NCBI GenBank assembly: GCA_945867245.1
Contig: CAMBHQ010000046.1
Span: forward strand, 1-7,098
From: an uncultured Porphyromonas sp.
GTDB taxonomy: Bacteria > Bacteroidota > Bacteroidia > Bacteroidales > Porphyromonadaceae
Direction: 5' to 3'
Length of the DNA: 7,098 bases
The notes beneath the pieces were generated by a model. That model did not search any database. It was not told where the DNA came from and was given only the letters and a program-made list of their open reading frames with translations. Positions within the stretch are counted from its first letter, which is position 1. Each line of letters opens with the position of its first letter. Of this stretch, positions 1 through 5,929 are shown piece by piece. A program made the translations under genes and the position numbers.

Positions 1-355
1 TAGTATCCTTTTGTAGAGCCTCTACGAGGGCAAGGTACTCTTTGATCTTCTCCCACTGGAAGCGACGCTCCTCACCTTTGTAGGTGTACTCATCGTCTAG
101 CGTGTGGCGGTCGTAGAGGAGTTCCTCCGTTAGGACTACGGGCCCATCTGTTATGATGGGTTCTTGTTCGATGGCAAGGCTGTCGATAGGTAGAGAGTCG
201 ATCTCGAGGGTGTCAATCTCGAGAGAGTCTATCGAGGGGAGGGCTATGCTATCGTAGTCTGTGTGTTCGCTCTGTGCGTATCGTGTCTTGCGATCGAAGC
301 AAGCCGTAAGGCAGAGGAGGAGAGTAAGGGTAAGTGCGAGTTGCTGTATTTTCAT
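1..355 (-). CDS. Lipoprotein N-terminus, possibly an L,D-transpeptidase-family protein (3' end beyond window)
   Basis: The frame starts at an ATG (355-353 on the minus strand) and stays open for 118 codons to the window edge, so the C-terminus is missing. Seen directly: a short basic start (MKIQQ), a hydrophobic stretch at residues 6-16, and a lipobox LTAC with Cys19, so it is predicted to be cleaved by signal peptidase II and lipid-anchored. Residues 41-60 are four tandem pentapeptides of the form xIDSL/xIDTL, probably a flexible linker. The block at residues 79-113 (LLYDRHTLDDEYTYKG, then RFQWEKIKEYLALVE) resembles from memory the region before the YkuD domain of Bacteroidales L,D-transpeptidase lipoproteins, which act on peptidoglycan. 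The catalytic HxnSHxxxR/C region is not in view, so that name is tentative. It is divergent from the polysaccharide operon, is visibly richer in G+C, and is probably a chromosomal flanking gene, not part of the cluster. Confidence 0.8.
   Translation of the reverse strand, partial: MKIQQLALTLTLLLCLTACFDRKTRYAQSEHTDYDSIALPSIDSLEIDTLEIDSLPIDSLAIEQEPIITDGPVVLTEELLYDRHTLDDEYTYKGEERRFQWEKIKEYLALVEALQKDT
176..235 (-). repeat. Four tandem 15-bp repeats encoding xIDSL pentapeptides
   Basis: Within the lipoprotein gene, residues 41-60 read SIDSL, EIDTL, EIDSL, PIDSL. The DNA copies have diverged at synonymous positions (GAC TCT CTC, GAC ACC CTC, GAC TCT CTA, GAC AGC CTT). This points to an old amino-acid-level repeat kept by selection on the protein, with low present potential for slippage. 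It probably forms an acidic spacer between the lipid anchor and the folded domain. Confidence 0.6.
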
Positions 356-377
356 GGATCTTATTGTTAAAGAGTTG

Positions 378-385
378 TAAAGTTA
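378..385 (-). promoter_or_regulatory. Possible weak -7 element for the lipoprotein gene
   Basis: On the minus strand this reads TAACTTTA, one mismatch from the Bacteroidota -7 consensus TAnnTTTG, and it ends 22 bp before the lipoprotein ATG. No TTTG-like -33 element is seen at the expected spacing, so this is a weak candidate. Confidence 0.25.
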
Positions 386-402
386 CATCTTTTGTCGATA
401 CT

Positions 403-427
403 TTCCCGTTCCCCTTGTTCCCGTTCC
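403..427. repeat. Direct repeat TTCCCGTTCC x2, 15-bp period
   Basis: TTCCCGTTCC occurs at 403-412 and exactly again at 418-427, separated by CCTTG. The second copy also starts a short inverted repeat, CCCGT (420-424) with ACGGG (435-439). The block sits about 50 bp upstream of the operon's -7 element and between the two divergent genes. That position would suit an operator or activator site, but no binding protein is identified. Confidence 0.4.
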
Positions 428-475
428 TCTCCCCACGGGATATTCTTGGAAACAAAAAGATTAGGAAAAAAGTAC

Positions 476-483
476 TACCTTTG
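476..483 (+). promoter_or_regulatory. Bacteroidota-type -7 promoter element of the polysaccharide operon
   Basis: TACCTTTG matches the TAnnTTTG -7 consensus of the Bacteroidota primary sigma factor exactly. Transcription would start roughly at 488-495, leaving a leader of about 55-60 nt before the preferred wecC ATG. A good TTTG -33 element at about 20 bp upstream is not present; the nearest TTG (446-448) is 27 bp away, so an activator may help. It is the only strong promoter match seen before the collinear genes. Confidence 0.55.
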
Positions 484-501
484 TCTCAGAAATAACCCAG
501 A

Positions 502-508
502 GGGAGGA
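502..508 (+). promoter_or_regulatory. Shine-Dalgarno-like box before an alternative TTG start of wecC
   Basis: GGGAGGA lies 4 bp before an in-frame TTG at 513. Using that TTG would add 12 residues (MRLKSCIQSFRF) to WecC. Bacteroidota rarely depend on Shine-Dalgarno pairing, and the family normally begins at the Rossmann strand encoded from 549, so the box may be fortuitous. Confidence 0.25.
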
Positions 509-548
509 TTTCTTGAGATTAAAAAGTTGTATTCAATCATTTAGATTT

Positions 549-1754
549 ATGAAGGCTTGTTTTATGGGCTTGGGCTATATTGGATTGCCCACTGCTGTCA
601 TTGCCGCCAAACATGGTATTCAGGTTACTGGGGTTGATATCAATCCTAAGGTTGTAGAGATGACAAATCAGGGGCGCCTGCATATAGTAGAGCCGGGAAT
701 AGCCGAGATGTTACAGGAGGTTGTGACAACGGGTATGCTTGTGGCTTCGACCAAGCCAGAGGTGTGCGATGCTTATTTTATCGTTGTTCCCACACCTTTC
801 AAGGGAGACCACGAGCCAGATATTAGTTATGTTGAGGCTGCAACACGAGCCATTATCCCTTTTCTGAAGAAAGGGGACCTTTACATCATAGAGTCTACCT
901 CTCCTATTGGTACTACAGAGATGATGGCTCAACTTATATTTGGGGAACGACCAGAGTTGAGAGATGAGATATACATTGCCTATTGTCCTGAGCGTATTCT
1001 CCCGGGTAACGTAATCTATGAGTTGGTTCACAATGATCGGGTTATCGGTGGGCTTACACCTCAATCTACAGAGAAAGCAGTTCATTTCTACTCTCAGTTT
1101 GTACAAGGAACCCTACACAAGACAGATTGTCGTACTGCGGAGATGTGTAAACTGACGGAAAACTCTAGCCGTGACGTGCAGATAGCTTTTGCCAATGAAC
1201 TATCTCTGATCTGTGATAGAGCAGGCATCAATGTTTGGGAATTGATAGAGTTGGCCAACAAACACCCTCGTGTCAATATACTACAACCCGGTTGTGGTGT
1301 AGGGGGGCATTGTATTGCCGTTGACCCTTATTTCCTTACGGCTGCATTTCCTAAGGAGAGTCGTCTCATCACAACAGCACGAGAATGTAATAATTTTAAG
1401 CCTCTGTGGTGTGCCGAGCGCATTAAGTCCTCGGTGCTAGAGTTTGAACTCAAAAATAATCGCAAGCCTGTGGTGGCTCTTATGGGTCTAGCCTTCAAAC
1501 CCAATATCGATGACCTGCGCGAGTCCCCGGCTAAACAGATAGCCTGTGCTGTACGTGATCTTAATCTTGGAGCGGAACGTCTATTTGTAGAACCCAATAT
1601 CGAGGCTTACCCTTCGTTACCTCTTACACCATATACCGAGGCTTTCGAGCGAGCTGACATTGTCGTCTACCTAACGGCTCATACGCCATTCCGCGATCTA
1701 CCTCGCATAGCCCCCTCCAAGGTGTTACTCGACTTCTGCGGAGTATTACGCTGA
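549..1754 (+). CDS. wecC: UDP-N-acetyl-D-mannosamine dehydrogenase WecC
   Basis: Cytosolic NAD-dependent enzyme that oxidises UDP-ManNAc in two steps to UDP-ManNAcA, the donor for ManNAcA-containing glycans. The product from ATG 549 is 401 residues, close to the roughly 420 of E. coli WecC. Visible in order: a Rossmann motif GLGYIG (7-12), VPTPFKGDHEPD (80-91), ESTSPIGTT (115-123), YCPERILPG (145-153), NDRVIGG (162-168), AEMCKLTEN with the active-site lysine K201 (197-205), HPRVNILQPG (239-248), GGHCIAVDP with catalytic C255 (252-260), and FKPNIDDLRESPA (316-328) in the C-terminal nucleotide-binding domain. The GGHCIAVDP and VPTPFKGDHEPD forms fit WecC better than UDP-Glc dehydrogenases. ATG 549 is chosen because it starts directly at the first beta strand; TTG 513 is an alternative with a Shine-Dalgarno-like box. 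Oddity: C249 precedes the catalytic loop where E. coli WecC has proline. A six-G run (1302-1307) lies next to the catalytic codons. It is the first gene of the operon; the partner epimerase wecB is not in the window. Confidence 0.95.
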   Translation: MKACFMGLGYIGLPTAVIAAKHGIQVTGVDINPKVVEMTNQGRLHIVEPGIAEMLQEVVTTGMLVASTKPEVCDAYFIVVPTPFKGDHEPDISYVEAATRAIIPFLKKGDLYIIESTSPIGTTEMMAQLIFGERPELRDEIYIAYCPERILPGNVIYELVHNDRVIGGLTPQSTEKAVHFYSQFVQGTLHKTDCRTAEMCKLTENSSRDVQIAFANELSLICDRAGINVWELIELANKHPRVNILQPGCGVGGHCIAVDPYFLTAAFPKESRLITTARECNNFKPLWCAERIKSSVLEFELKNNRKPVVALMGLAFKPNIDDLRESPAKQIACAVRDLNLGAERLFVEPNIEAYPSLPLTPYTEAFERADIVVYLTAHTPFRDLPRIAPSKVLLDFCGVLR

Positions 1755-1809
1755 TAGTCAAGAAAGGATTCCGCACTGCTCCCAATACAGCTAATGTAAC
1801 AGAGGATTA

Positions 1810-3072
1810 ATGGTCTCTATACTACGAAGGACAATAGGCTCTCGCTTAGGGGAAAATATCATCAGTCAATTCATATTGACTGGGTTTAGCCATATTGCCC
1901 CTTTCCTTTTAATCCCATTCTTTATCTCGACGATTGGCATAGAAAAGTATGGAGTTTTAGCCCTATCAATAGGGCTCGGAGCATACTTCTTATGTATCTT
2001 CGAATGGGGTTTTAGCATCTCTAACGTGAAGGCCATTGTAGAGGCTAGAGAAAATCCAGATGCTATTACTCAAGTTGTCAGTGGTACATTCTGGGCTAAG
2101 AGCTTCTTGATAACACTGTTATGTCCTATCTACCTATTGCTGGTCTTTTATGTTCCCTTGCTCTTAACCCATAAATCCTTGTTTATCCTGGGCTACTTTT
2201 GGGTTATTGGTACTACCTCCAACCTTAGTTGGCTCTACCGAGCAATGGAAGACATGAAGAGAGTAGCACAAATAACTCTTGTTGTCAAACTTTTTGCTCT
2301 ATCTCCCATTTTTTTTGTCGTCCGAGATGAGACAGATTATGTTTGGCCCATGGTATTCTATTCATTGGAGGCTTGGAGTGCGACTCTGCTTTCATGGCGA
2401 ATAGCTTATAAAAGGTATGGGGTGCGGCTCCTTGCACCTAATCTGAGCCTAGTCTTCAGTATGCTCAAGTCAAGTTATCCTTTTTTTGTTTCAAGCATCT
2501 TTGCTCGGATATACCAGCTCTCGGGGGTCCTGATCTTAGGATTTTCCGCGGGAGAGGCTACTGCTGGGCTATACAATGTAGCAGAAAAACTCTATAATGC
2601 TTACGCTTCATTTGCCCTTCCTCTAGTTTCTCATGTTTTCTACCCATATTTTTCTAGAATTAAGGAACTAAAAAGAATCACAACCCTAATTCTTTCTGCC
2701 GTAGTCCTTAATACGATTCTTCTCGTTACAATCGGAGGAGCATCATTCGTTTTTCTCCCTATGTTTTTCCCAGACATAGCATCTAGCATTCAGGTTCCAT
2801 TCTTATTATTCTTACTTGTATTAGCTATTGCAGTCCCGTCTGAGCTATTAGGATTCCCAATGTTGGGAATCCTTGGAGGAAATACACTCGTCATAAGGAC
2901 TACAATTATGGCTTCGCTCGTGTACACCCTAGGATTGATATGTATATATATATTAGACGTCCTGAGTGTCCCAACTGCCATTTTGTGTCTTCTCTTAGCC
3001 AACACCGCAGCTCTCATTGGACGTTGGCATTATATAGTGTTGATAAAAAAAAGAAAGATTATACAGGAATGA
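1810..3072 (+). CDS. wzx: Wzx-type lipid-linked oligosaccharide flippase (MOP superfamily)
   Basis: Inner-membrane protein of 420 residues, a usual length for Wzx, with about 12 hydrophobic segments across the chain (for example 19-40, 46-66, 98-119, 124-140, 155-171, 290-320, 328-347, 365-383, 386-405). Family-type signatures are visible: an early TIGIEKYGVLAL followed by FEWGFS (41-69), WLYRAMEDMK (141-150, the W-x-x-x-x-x-E-x-M block common in polysaccharide synthases), and GLYNVAEKLYNA (253-264). Its expected role is to flip undecaprenyl-PP-linked repeat units to the periplasmic face for the Wzy-like polymerase encoded next. It starts 55 bp after wecC; the gap holds no obvious promoter or terminator. 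The ATG at 1810 is the first in-frame start and leads straight into the membrane domain. Its stop overlaps the next start as ATGA. It contains T8 (2309-2316), T7 (2481-2487) and A8 (3045-3052) runs, the last in a slippery register. Confidence 0.9.
   Translation: MVSILRRTIGSRLGENIISQFILTGFSHIAPFLLIPFFISTIGIEKYGVLALSIGLGAYFLCIFEWGFSISNVKAIVEARENPDAITQVVSGTFWAKSFLITLLCPIYLLLVFYVPLLLTHKSLFILGYFWVIGTTSNLSWLYRAMEDMKRVAQITLVVKLFALSPIFFVVRDETDYVWPMVFYSLEAWSATLLSWRIAYKRYGVRLLAPNLSLVFSMLKSSYPFFVSSIFARIYQLSGVLILGFSAGEATAGLYNVAEKLYNAYASFALPLVSHVFYPYFSRIKELKRITTLILSAVVLNTILLVTIGGASFVFLPMFFPDIASSIQVPFLLFLLVLAIAVPSELLGFPMLGILGGNTLVIRTTIMASLVYTLGLICIYILDVLSVPTAILCLLLANTAALIGRWHYIVLIKKRKIIQE
3045..3052 (+). 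other. A8 tract in -1 slippery register at the wzx/wzy junction
   Basis: The wzx codons here are ATA AAA AAA AGA, so the sequence forms an A-AAA-AAA heptamer in the zero frame. A -1 ribosomal slip, or transcription adding one A, moves reading into the frame of the wzy-like gene, which is open from here through its ATG at 3069. The result would be a Wzx-Wzy fusion lacking only the last seven Wzx residues. No downstream stimulatory pseudoknot was recognised by eye. Confidence 0.35.
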
Positions 3073-4427
3073 AGCCTATATCAATACAAACAATACGGCT
3101 TCGATTTATACCACTGTTTGGGTGGTATTTCCTGCTATTATTGTTCTTTCTCATCCTTTTCCCAGATCGTTCTCCCTCCATTGCTCATATCGGGATACAA
3201 ACATTTATTCTTACTCTTATTTGCGGGGGAATAGTTTGCATTCCTTCGCACATAACAGCCCGGACTCTGTCTGCTCTGACTTTTTCTTATCACCTAGTAG
3301 CTTCTGTAGCTCTAAGATATCTTAATATGGAACTTTATGGTGATTGGCTAGGCTTTAAACCCATTGACGCTGCTCTCTATAGAAATATTGTTGCCTCAAA
3401 ACTGGATCTTCCTATAATTGAGTTTATACAGTCCCTTTGGGAGAAAGGTTATGCATTTGATGATTTAGGCTATCCGACTCTCCTCTATCTGTGTAGCTAC
3501 CCTTGGGGTATAGATTGGGGTATTCATGTTATTCTTCTTGCTAATGCATTCGCCGTATCTATTTCTGTATACCTCCTGTATTTAATACTAACATACGTAG
3601 TTAAAAAATCTTCAGCGTGTACATGGGCTCTCTTATGGGGTATGCTTCCTTTTTCTGTCTATACCTCATCTGTGGGGCTTAAGGAAAACTTCTTTTCTTT
3701 TTTTGTGGTTTTATACTTCTATGGTGTCATTCAAGTAGTTTATCTTCAGAAATTTAAGTTGCGGTATGTCGTTGCTTTAATTGTTGGTGTTTTAGGGGTA
3801 CTATTGTCTCGTATCCCTGTTGCATACATGTTGCTTATATCAAGTTTTTCTTATGTTATATTGTCTAAAAAGTGGATATTAAAACACTTAAAATGGGTTA
3901 TTTTAGCATTATTTGCGTTGTCAATATTTGCAATTCCTCTTATGTGGAATGTAACAATGTCTCAAAAAGGATATGACCCTGAGGTTATGAGACTCGGAAT
4001 GGCTCTCAAGGCAAAATCGTTAGGACCTGGCTGGTTAGCAAGCATCACAAATGTTTTGGCAACTTGTATAGGCCCTTTCCCAAGTTTTATTGCGGATGAA
4101 CAAAAGGTTAACTACATTACACTATACAATTTGACAGCATTCATTAAATGTTATATATCCTTCTTCTTTTGGTATGCCCTCTACCGATCCATACTCTTAA
4201 AGAATGCACTATTGCTATCTTTATTTGTGTTTGTATTTACTCACATGACGATGTTAGCGATCACGTTCTACTCTCTCCACGATCGTTTTCAGTGGCCTCA
4301 CATTCCGATATATTTTCTCTTATCCGCTTGGGGTTTGGAGCAATATCTGAGAACGGAGAAAAGGTCTCTATATCAAGTATACTTTATTTGCATAACAGCT
4401 GTAATTCTCGTGTTTAATCTCAGGTAA
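3069..4427 (+). CDS. Polytopic membrane protein, probable repeat-unit polymerase (Wzy-like)
   Basis: 452 residues, very hydrophobic, with roughly 10-12 predicted membrane segments (about 16-32, 41-59, 66-83, 151-176, 184-199, 207-224, 233-246, 250-266, 273-291, 355-375, 379-400, 410-423, 435-450). A hydrophilic stretch at 84-135 carries DAALYRNIV and DDLGYP, and another occurs at 294-350. Motifs include GLKENFFSFF (203-212), SRIPVAYM (247-254), GPFPSF (335-340) and DRFQWPHIP (405-413). From memory these recur in divergent capsule-locus polymerases and GT-C-like membrane proteins. The position directly after wzx and before an acyltransferase and a glycosyltransferase supports a Wzy role, joining repeat units on the periplasmic side. 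Start ATG 3069 is chosen because it overlaps the wzx stop (ATGA), suggesting coupled translation; the frame is open further upstream, but that part lies inside wzx. This is the most AT-rich part of the window (14 of 60 bases G+C at 3841-3900). A GT-C glycosyltransferase is the main alternative. Confidence 0.65.
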   Translation: MKPISIQTIRLRFIPLFGWYFLLLLFFLILFPDRSPSIAHIGIQTFILTLICGGIVCIPSHITARTLSALTFSYHLVASVALRYLNMELYGDWLGFKPIDAALYRNIVASKLDLPIIEFIQSLWEKGYAFDDLGYPTLLYLCSYPWGIDWGIHVILLANAFAVSISVYLLYLILTYVVKKSSACTWALLWGMLPFSVYTSSVGLKENFFSFFVVLYFYGVIQVVYLQKFKLRYVVALIVGVLGVLLSRIPVAYMLLISSFSYVILSKKWILKHLKWVILALFALSIFAIPLMWNVTMSQKGYDPEVMRLGMALKAKSLGPGWLASITNVLATCIGPFPSFIADEQKVNYITLYNLTAFIKCYISFFFWYALYRSILLKNALLLSLFVFVFTHMTMLAITFYSLHDRFQWPHIPIYFLLSAWGLEQYLRTEKRSLYQVYFICITAVILVFNLR

Positions 4428-4429
4428 AT

Positions 4430-4882
4430 ATGTTGAAATCAAAGAAATTTATGCCCCCATTTAGAGAACTAATATGGCTCTTATGTGTGAGAGTTCAGAT
4501 GGTTATATATCGCCGTATATACAAGATGAATATAGCCCAAACAGCTCGTATTGCATTCGGAGCAAAACTCGACAAATCACATCCTCAAGGGATTCATATT
4601 GGTCCAGAATCCTTTATCGCCTCAGGAGCCGTCATCCTTGCCCATGACTATTCTAGAGAACAGAAAGGTGACACGAGAATTGGTGTAAGATGCTTCATCG
4701 GAGTCAATGCCATCATTATGAGTGGAGTTACAATTGGCAACAATGTTATTGTGGGTTCGGGTTCTGTTGTCACTAAAGATGTCCCAGACTGCTGCATCGT
4801 GGCAGGCAACCCCGCTAGGATAATTAGAACAGGAATAAGAACGAGCAAGTTTGGCATGCTCACTAAAGAATATAGAAAATGA
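4430..4882 (+). CDS. Left-handed beta-helix (hexapeptide-repeat) acyltransferase, CysE/WcaF/LacA-like
   Basis: 150 residues, a usual size for small polysaccharide acetyltransferases, which transfer acetyl from acetyl-CoA to a sugar hydroxyl or amino group. Residues 1-32 form an N-terminal helical region. The hexapeptide pattern runs from about 36 to 130: IAFGAKL, IHIGPESFIASGAVI, then H72-D73 in LAHDYSR as the likely catalytic histidine, followed by TRIGVRCFIGVNAIIMSGVT, IGNNVIVGSGSVVTKDV and the typical closing IVAGNPARII (123-132). The start is 2 bp after the wzy-like stop and its own stop overlaps the next ATG (ATGA), so it belongs to the same transcript and is probably translationally coupled. 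It most likely decorates the cluster's glycan; the target sugar and the exact acyl group cannot be read from the sequence. A serine O-acetyltransferase role in cysteine synthesis is unlikely, because the CysE N-terminal domain is absent. Confidence 0.88.
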   Translation: MLKSKKFMPPFRELIWLLCVRVQMVIYRRIYKMNIAQTARIAFGAKLDKSHPQGIHIGPESFIASGAVILAHDYSREQKGDTRIGVRCFIGVNAIIMSGVTIGNNVIVGSGSVVTKDVPDCCIVAGNPARIIRTGIRTSKFGMLTKEYRK

Positions 4883-5928
4883 AGCATGTGCTATATATCG
4901 GGCCAGATCCTCGAGGTAGGGGCGGGATATCTTCTGTTATACGAGAATATCAGAAATACTCTACTCCCTACTTCTGTGGGGTATACTCCCACGTTTCTGG
5001 GTCTATCGGTAAGAAATTATTACTATTGGTGTGGGCACTTATTAAAGTATTATTCTACCTCTATAGAGGAGGGATCAAGATTGTACATATACACACAGCG
5101 TCTCGAGTATCTTTCTTCCGAAAATCTATTTTTGTACTGTTGTCTAAAATATTCCGGAAGAAGGTAGTGCTACATATACATGGAGGGGCTTTTTGTGACT
5201 TTGTAGCCTCTTATAAAGGATATACTCAATGGATTTTGGGGCATGTAGATTTAGTTATAACGGTTTCAGATTCTCTTAGACAAAGCCTAAAAGAGATGCT
5301 AGGACCAGATCTTCCTAAAATGAGTACGCTCTATAATCCAATAGAATTTCCTTGCTCTAGAATACAAAAGAGGGTAGAAGCTAATAGTAAAATAAACATT
5401 CTATTCCTAGGGGCTATCTGTGAGAACAAAGGGATAAGGGACATTTTACAATGCATGCTTCTCCATCAAGAGTACCTGCATGATCGTGTTATGCTACATA
5501 TCGGAGGAGTAGGAGAGTTGTCTAGAGAATTGGAGCATCTGTTGACAACCAGAAGTGTTTCCACCTTTATTACTTACCATGGTTGGGTAGAAGGAGAGTC
5601 AAAGAATAAATTATTGTGCGATGCGGATATTTATATTCAACCGTCATATATCGAAGCCTTACCGATATCAGTATTGGAAGCTATGAGTTATCGTACGGCT
5701 GTTATTGCATCTCATATCGGAGGACTTCCTGAGATAGTACACGACCACGAAACAGGTCTTTTGATTGAGCCTGGGAAGCCTGAGAAACTATTTGAAGCAA
5801 TGAAATACTTAATTGAGAATGATACATTACGAGAATCCTTTTCAAGAAGAGGTGTGAGAATTGCAGAGCAAGCTTACCTCCCCAACATTATGGCTCAATT
5901 AGAGGTCCTCTATAAAGAACTGATCTAG
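4879..5928 (+). CDS. Glycosyltransferase family 4 (GT-B fold)
   Basis: 349 residues, a normal GT4 length. It transfers a sugar from a nucleotide donor to the growing lipid-linked repeat unit at the cytoplasmic face. The N-terminal domain has YIGPDPRGRGGISSVI (6-21) with the glycine loop, IVHIHTASR (68-76), VVLHIHGGAF (96-105) and VDLVITVSDSLR (123-134). The C-terminal donor domain has INILFLGAICENKGI (172-186), YHGWVEG (233-239) and the EX7E motif with E259 and E267 in IEALPISVLEAMS, then IASHIGGLPEIV and TGLLIEPGKPEKL, which typically contact the nucleotide sugar. A positively charged, partly hydrophobic segment at 44-62 could help membrane association. The ATG overlaps the acetyltransferase stop by ATGA. 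The TAG stop at 5926-5928 lies 1 bp before the next gene. Donor and acceptor sugars are not predictable from these motifs alone. Confidence 0.92.
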   Translation: MKHVLYIGPDPRGRGGISSVIREYQKYSTPYFCGVYSHVSGSIGKKLLLLVWALIKVLFYLYRGGIKIVHIHTASRVSFFRKSIFVLLSKIFRKKVVLHIHGGAFCDFVASYKGYTQWILGHVDLVITVSDSLRQSLKEMLGPDLPKMSTLYNPIEFPCSRIQKRVEANSKINILFLGAICENKGIRDILQCMLLHQEYLHDRVMLHIGGVGELSRELEHLLTTRSVSTFITYHGWVEGESKNKLLCDADIYIQPSYIEALPISVLEAMSYRTAVIASHIGGLPEIVHDHETGLLIEPGKPEKLFEAMKYLIENDTLRESFSRRGVRIAEQAYLPNIMAQLEVLYKELI

Positions 5929-5929
5929 A

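Noticed and set aside
420..439. CCCGT/ACGGG inverted repeat as a transcription terminator
   Set aside because: The stem is only 5 bp with a 10-base loop, and it is not followed by a T run on either strand. It is better regarded as part of the upstream repeat block.
249..455. 68-residue open frame on the minus strand upstream of wecC
   Set aside because: It overlaps the lipoprotein start in another frame, is low in complexity and shows no family motif. The lipoprotein frame, with signal peptide and lipobox, is the real gene.
711..1597. Three minus-strand open frames inside wecC (131, 60 and 89 residues)
   Set aside because: They lie wholly opposite a strongly conserved dehydrogenase gene, have Cys/Arg-rich antisense-type composition and no recognisable motif.
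2940..3068. Upstream extension of the wzy-like frame to 2940
   Set aside because: The extra 43 residues lie inside wzx and are hydrophilic and Cys/His-rich. The ATGA overlap at 3069 gives a natural start before the first membrane segment. It matters only if the A8 tract causes frameshifting.
4148..4417. 89-residue plus-strand frame within the wzy-like gene, and 4886-5167 within the GT4 gene
   Set aside because: Both are out-of-frame shadows of well-supported genes and show no motifs.
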